A stretch of DNA of 64,000 bases from Pholis gunnellus (lineage: Eukaryota; Chordata; Actinopteri; Perciformes; Pholidae). Of the stretch, positions 59,400 to 64,000 are shown piece after piece (within the stretch, counting starts at the first letter, position 1; the number at the start of each line of letters is the position of its first letter). Made by a program: the position numbers and the translations under genes. The notes beneath the pieces were generated by a model. That model made no database searches, had not been told where the DNA came from, and saw only the letters and a list, made by a program, of their open reading frames with translations. The DNA lies in assembly GCA_910591455.2 (NCBI GenBank), contig OU342823.1:4456501-4520500 (forward strand). Direction: 5' to 3'.

Positions 59400-60360
59400 C
59401 TGATGTCTGTGTGCAGATATCACTGCGGGGAGCCCCAAGTCTGATGACGTATTAATGCGATGAGAGCACAGCTGCAGGGTTAGCCGCAGGCCTGCTCTGC
59501 GTTAGCTACACACACAAACACACGCACAAACACGGCCATACGTTTGTGTCCCCGCTGTTCGTTGCGCGTGCACTTGCACGCAAACCCTGCCACTCTGCGT
59601 GGACTGCTATACGAGTTTGCAGCTGTTATTCGTCCTGTAAATGCAGAGCTAAAGCTAAAGGTCCTAGCTGCTGCATGTAAATGCTACCGTGATAACATTG
59701 CAAACGAGCGCCGTTCGGCTTCGTTTTCTCTCTCTTTACAGCGGCGGACTGGGTGTTAAATGCTGGATTAACTTTAAACACGGCTCACCTGGATCCCCAG
59801 TTATGTGGAGGAAGCGCCTTCAAGCTACGAGGCGCTCATTTTGTCGTAAATACCTGGTAATACCGTCGATCCTCATACATGTTTCTCTCCAGCCATTTTT
59901 GAGCCAAACCGTCAACTTGATCCGGCGGGTGGAACAAATATGACCGAGTTATTAATATATGGCAATTTCTCATTTTAATGTGTCCTAAAATAATTAAATG
60001 AATTCAAACATGCGTCGAATTGTGTTTCAGTCAGCAATGTGTGGTTCAGGCTGGTGGTGAAGCAACATTCCGTGGTCCCTATTTCCCCGTGCAACCCCGT
60101 GTAGGAGAGAATGGTACGGCTCGTAATATCCCGGGGACCTACTTTGCTCTGCTCGGTCAATGCAGCCAATGAGCGGCTTAGTAGTAACTTGTAGCTGCAC
60201 ATCACAGTGCTGTCACTGACGGACAGCTGAGAGGACGTCAGAAACGTCAAAGCGGTCATGGTAGATGGCTGTTTTAACACGTTATAATAATAACGTAACG
60301 TTGCCGTAACACTGCGGGAAAACACACACAGTAACATAAGCCTACTTAATTACGTGACGC
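59400..60360 (-). promoter_or_regulatory. Candidate CpG-rich promoter / first exon region
   Basis: CpG is clearly more frequent here than in the flanks. A CCAAT box (AGCCAATGAGCGG) lies at 60166-60170 and a CRE-like GGACGTCA at 60233-60240. On the minus strand a donor-like site, TTACCAG|GTATTT, follows 59854. Transcription toward znf438 would give a non-coding first exon spliced some 37 kb onward, like the long 5' UTR introns of mammalian ZNF438. On the plus strand an acceptor-like CTCTCTCTTTACAG ends at 59741, so a plus-strand gene is an alternative. The promoter role is inferred from composition and motifs only. Confidence 0.35.
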
Positions 60361-60369
60361 CAGAATAAC

Positions 60370-60460
60370 ACAAACAAGACGCGGTGGAAAGAGTATTCGG
60401 TGCTCTTTTTTTTTACAGTAAAAGTAGCAATACTGCATCTTAAAAATACGTCGCTAGTGG
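60370..60460. repeat. Fragment of AGTAAAAGTA-type repeat
   Basis: Contains AAGAGTATTCGGTGCTC and ACAGTAAAAGTAGCAATACT, then GCATCTTAAAAATACGTCGC. This is a short relative of the repeat at 41475-41885. Confidence 0.5.
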
Positions 60461-60589
60461 CAAATGTCCTGCGTTTAAATTTAAATTATAGGGGCTCTCA
60501 TGCAACTTTACTAATTATTTTAATGTCTGTGACAAGTCCCTCAACTTTATGGAAGTGCATTAGATTGCTGCAGGAATGACGTATTTTGG

Positions 60590-61140
60590 TAGGCCAAACC
60601 CGGAAGTAAACATTGCACTAGTTCCCTCGACAAAAAGCCAATTGGATTTTTCACAAAATAACCTCTGTGGCAAACACAAGTCTATGACACTTACACGATT
60701 TGTACAGCAACATCACAAATGATCACCACTTTTCTGATTGTTTTAAGCCTAAAAGTAGAAAGCTCACATTAAGATACAAACAAATTACACCACTGTATAC
60801 ACAATGAGGCTGCGAACTAGTGTTTGGCGTGATGACGTTTTATAGTGCCATTAAGCCACTTTTTTAATACACGTAGAAGCTTCCAAATTTACGAGAGGGG
60901 GGATTTACTGAAGCATTTTATGTTGTAGATCAAAACGTTAAAACCTCTTATGCTTGTGTTAACCACAGACCCTATTTTCAGCATCTAACAAAAACCCCGT
61001 TCGAAATACCCACTGACTTCCAGTCGAGGGAAAGTTATGTGAAAAGACTGACTCATTTCCGTGTTTCAGGACTCGATACTGAAGTACCCCCTTTAAGAAA
61101 GTAAACTACAAAACATGAAGTAAAAACTACCCTTTATGCA
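60590..61140. repeat. Dispersed teleost repeat, about 550 bp
   Basis: Begins TGGTAGGCCAAACCCGGAAG and continues GTAAACATTGCACTAGTTCC, AAAAAGCCAATTGGATTTTT and CAAACACAAGTCTATGACAC. It ends near CCACTGACTTCCAGTCGAGG, GACTGACTCATTTCCGTGTT and TCAGGACTCGATACTG. I recognise the words as a recurrent fish repeat, but the family name is not certain. Confidence 0.55.
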
Positions 61141-61249
61141 GGATAAATGGCCTCTGTCGGTGTTATGCCATTATATACTGATTATTGTATTTTTTATTAG
61201 AGATGCATCAGATGCTTTTCATTGTCGGTGCTGTTCGAGATGGAGCTCA

Positions 61250-61330
61250 CTTTAAGCAGGGATGCACCGATTGATCTATTCCTCTCCTGATGCTGATTCC
61301 AATATCAAGCACAGATTAGATATCTATCCC
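61250..61330. repeat. hAT-like end fragment (GGGATGCACCGAT)
   Basis: The phrase AGCAGGGATGCACCGATTGA followed by CTGATGCTGATTCCAATATC resembles the ends of a hAT-type element common in vertebrates. Too short to define boundaries. Confidence 0.45.
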
Positions 61331-63008
61331 TCTTCCTCACATATTCAAAATTTGGTGTTTAGAAATTACTGACGTCATGTTTGTGTAGGGATCGCTGTGG
61401 CCCTGAAAACTGAGTTGGTGAACCACATGACTGAATAGAGGAAACACTGAATATTACAATGACATCCAACTGTAAACTGATTATGTCACAGCTAAATTCC
61501 CCAGCTCCTTAATAAGGTCAATATGTTTAAACACCAATCCAGTGTATCTGCTCTGTGCATCCAAGTAGTATATTTACTGGTGGGTAATGTGGTTCCCTGT
61601 ATAACGATCAAGGCTGAATTACCAAGCAGATAAAAAGGGCAACTGCCTAAAGGCCACCGACTGTGAAAAAAAGGGCACAAAAAGCCCCTGTCAATTGGTC
61701 ATAATAATTACATTTATTGCATATTTCTTCGTGAAACTGAACCATTAAAATACAACATAAACTCAGACAATGTTGGATTTATTCCTTAGACATGGATGAT
61801 CCTTCTTGTCCCAGGAGGGAAAGTTGTTTTCAAATCCTGCACAGTCATGTCTCACATGAAAAGCCTGCACACAAGACATGTGATGGATATGGTCATACAC
61901 ACATACTGTACATCCCTGCCCCTACATGAATCCCCACATATACTTACATACACAGGTCCACACATATATACACAAACATCTACATATAGCATTCAACAGG
62001 GTATTATATTTACTGCCGCTGTGGCAGAAGGGACAAAACTCCAGCCAAAGCCGGTCCTCCCGTCATATGGCTTGGCCTTGTTTAGTAGAGGGGTCCTGGG
62101 TCAAAATCAAGCTTTTATTCATGCACGCATAGTATGTTTGTATTAATACAGTCGGGTATACTGTATATGCACACATCGTGACGAGAGTGGTGGTGGTCAT
62201 AAGGGGCCCAACAGCAGCATCACTTCTGTTGCTGTTGTAATTGCCAGTGTTCCCACTTGTGTTTTATTCCTACTGCTACAGCTTTGTTTTGTTTGTTTTA
62301 TGTTACAACACTGTATTAATTATTGCAAGACATTAAAGCAGGGGTAGGCAACTTTAGGCAGCACACTGTAGCTTGACCAATAGTAGTTTTTCATGACAGT
62401 TGTGCCACCTGTTATTTACGGTAGTTTCATAGTTCCCCCCCCCCCCCCCCCCCCCTCCCAAATGCATCCCGCGAAGACCCGCCCTACTCTGCCTCTGATT
62501 GGCTATACTCGTTGCGTCTTTTGCAGGATTTGTTACGTTTATTGCTGATGAACAAGATGTGTTTTCATCAGAAGGTAGCCTTCTTGTGGAGTGCTCTCGG
62601 AGAAAATGTTTGTTTTTTTAAACGTTGCTTTATGTACGTTGCCTTTATGGATGGAATGAAATGACAGATCCGTTGGAGATTTCAATTTGGATATTGTATC
62701 CTAATTAATTAATTTAAAAATGGCACTTCATATCAAAAAGTCTGCGTTATAAGGATCGGTTGTGACACAGATGCATAACCACGAGCTCAAGCATTTAGAC
62801 ATGCATATGAATTGACAATCACACATGCACACACACATAACACACACGCCCTTCTTACTGGTATTTCACACAGCGTTCTTGGTGCAATGAAGCATGGTGT
62901 TGTTAGTTTTGCAGTTTGAGTCACCTGGGGCTACACATGTCCTGTTCTGTTAACCGCTGTCACAGGCCTCAGTGTATAGTCTGTGGCAGGTGGCGATGTT
63001 TGTTTGTT

Positions 63009-63012
<4 letters not shown>
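61331..63012. other. Non-coding stretch, no gene seen
   Basis: No exon recognised. Includes a 21-bp C run at 62435-62455 and a repeat-like phrase GCAGGGGTAGGCAACTTTAG at about 62339. Short CA runs lie near 62826-62850. Confidence 0.4.
62435..62455. repeat. Poly-C tract, 21 bp
   Basis: Uninterrupted C run followed by TCCC. Confidence 0.95.
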
Positions 63013-63074
<62 letters not shown>

Positions 63075-63090
63075 TGTGTGTGTCTGTGTG
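63013..63090. repeat. (GT)n microsatellite with TTTG prefix
   Basis: (TTTG)n of four units at 62999-63014 passes into a (GT)n array with one TATG interruption near 63067. Cysteine/valine open frames over it are artefacts. Confidence 0.96.
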
Positions 63091-64000
63091 GAAGACAGAT
63101 GGACAGAAAAAGATCTACTCAGTTTCATGCTGCGCAGGATTTTCTCTGTGTCTTTTTCTGTCTCTTTCGAGCAGCAGCAGCAGTTGTCAGAAGCCTTGAG
63201 AACAAAGACGCGCAATCAGGAACTGCAGTACAGGTGTTGTCACCGCTGCGTTTCTGAAAGGCCCCGTTTCATGCTGGTGGCGCTCGGCAAGTAATATCAA
63301 CATTTCTCATCTCCTAAAACAGGATATGAAAGAGAGTTGTCTTTTTTTGCTGTTACCCTTGATCACTCACTAGCATTCGTGCCTTATGACTGTAACACTT
63401 GGTTAAATCCTCAGGTGTCACACTGAACACACATGTTTGAACATTCAAAATGATACGCTATTCTTCTGTAGCGCGTGTGGCTGTGTATTGAGCTATAGGA
63501 GCTTTCTTTTTTTTCTAAACAACGTCTTAACTATAGAAAAAGAGTAGTTGTGGCATCCCTACTTTGTGATCAATACAAGGATCTTTAGCTCAGGGCCAAA
63601 TAGAATTAAGAATTGCTTTAGGATAATGACAGTATCGACCAGCGCTCAGTAAAGCGTTTCAAGCTGTGGCAGGTTAATTCCCTATCTATGGAGGTGTTCA
63701 GGGAGCCAGTCTGAGTCAGGTTTTGACGGTCAAAGTAATTCTCTCCAGCGCGGTGGTGCTGCTGTTGCAGCACTATGCACAGCACCTACTTTCCCCTCCC
63801 GTGTACCACACAGCCATTTTAAAAGCTATAATTTACAAGCTATTCTCTCGGAAACTCAGACATATGAGAGCGTGGATGCCATCACAGAAATGGAGAAAAG
63901 CTGGCGCTCGTGTGGACCACACTAGTAAAAACTGAACTGCGGCAACGTTATGGAACAATTTATCCTCTCCATTGGCATGCGCCTGCATATCCGTAAACCC
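63091..64000. other. Non-coding stretch to window end
   Basis: No exon recognised. A (CAG)4 run at about 63171-63182 is the only simple repeat. The plus-strand frames that cross it are extensions of the GT-array artefact. Confidence 0.4.

Overview
This window looks like nuclear DNA from a ray-finned fish, most likely a percomorph teleost (inference). The signs are one spliced vertebrate gene, very long (CA)n/(GT)n arrays, many G and C homopolymer runs, and scattered remnants of typical fish repeats (Tc1-like, hAT-like, Ty3/Gypsy, DIRS-like, L1-like LINE, MITEs). There are no bacterial operons, CRISPR arrays or phage genes. Most open frames are artefacts of CA/GA repeats or chance.

The one protein gene I can support is a zinc-finger gene on the minus strand at about 20.2-22.75 kb, recognised as znf438. 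It has two coding exons: 22726 down to 20973, and 20804 down to 20207. They are separated by a 168-bp GT-AG intron that restores the frame exactly, giving a predicted 783-residue protein with six C2H2 fingers. Its 3' side (16.4-20.2 kb) holds an AATAAA signal and an internally deleted DIRS-like element. Its 5' side (22.75-60 kb) holds no other recognisable coding exon. A CpG-richer segment with a CCAAT box near 59.4-60.4 kb could be its distant promoter, but this is only inference.

Layout. 0-2 kb: no gene. 2.2-4.1 kb: a composite of a 28S rRNA pseudogene fragment, the decayed 3' end of a Ty3/Gypsy pol gene, and then a gag/protease piece of such an element. 4.55-4.75 kb: a GC-rich MITE-like repeat with a perfect 24-bp palindrome. 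8.4-15.9 kb: repeat remnants and large CA arrays. 16.4-22.75 kb: znf438 and its 3' region. 22.75-59 kb: probable upstream introns or intergenic DNA, with LINE, Tc1, hAT and MITE remnants, including a near-symmetrical 437-bp palindromic MITE at 37448-37884. 59.4-60.4 kb: candidate promoter. 60.4-64 kb: repeats and a GT array.

I found no new multi-gene system. The most useful observations are the znf438 gene model, the DIRS-like element inside its probable 3' region, the palindromic MITE, and the 28S/Gypsy composite. No alignments could be run; family names rest on motif recognition.
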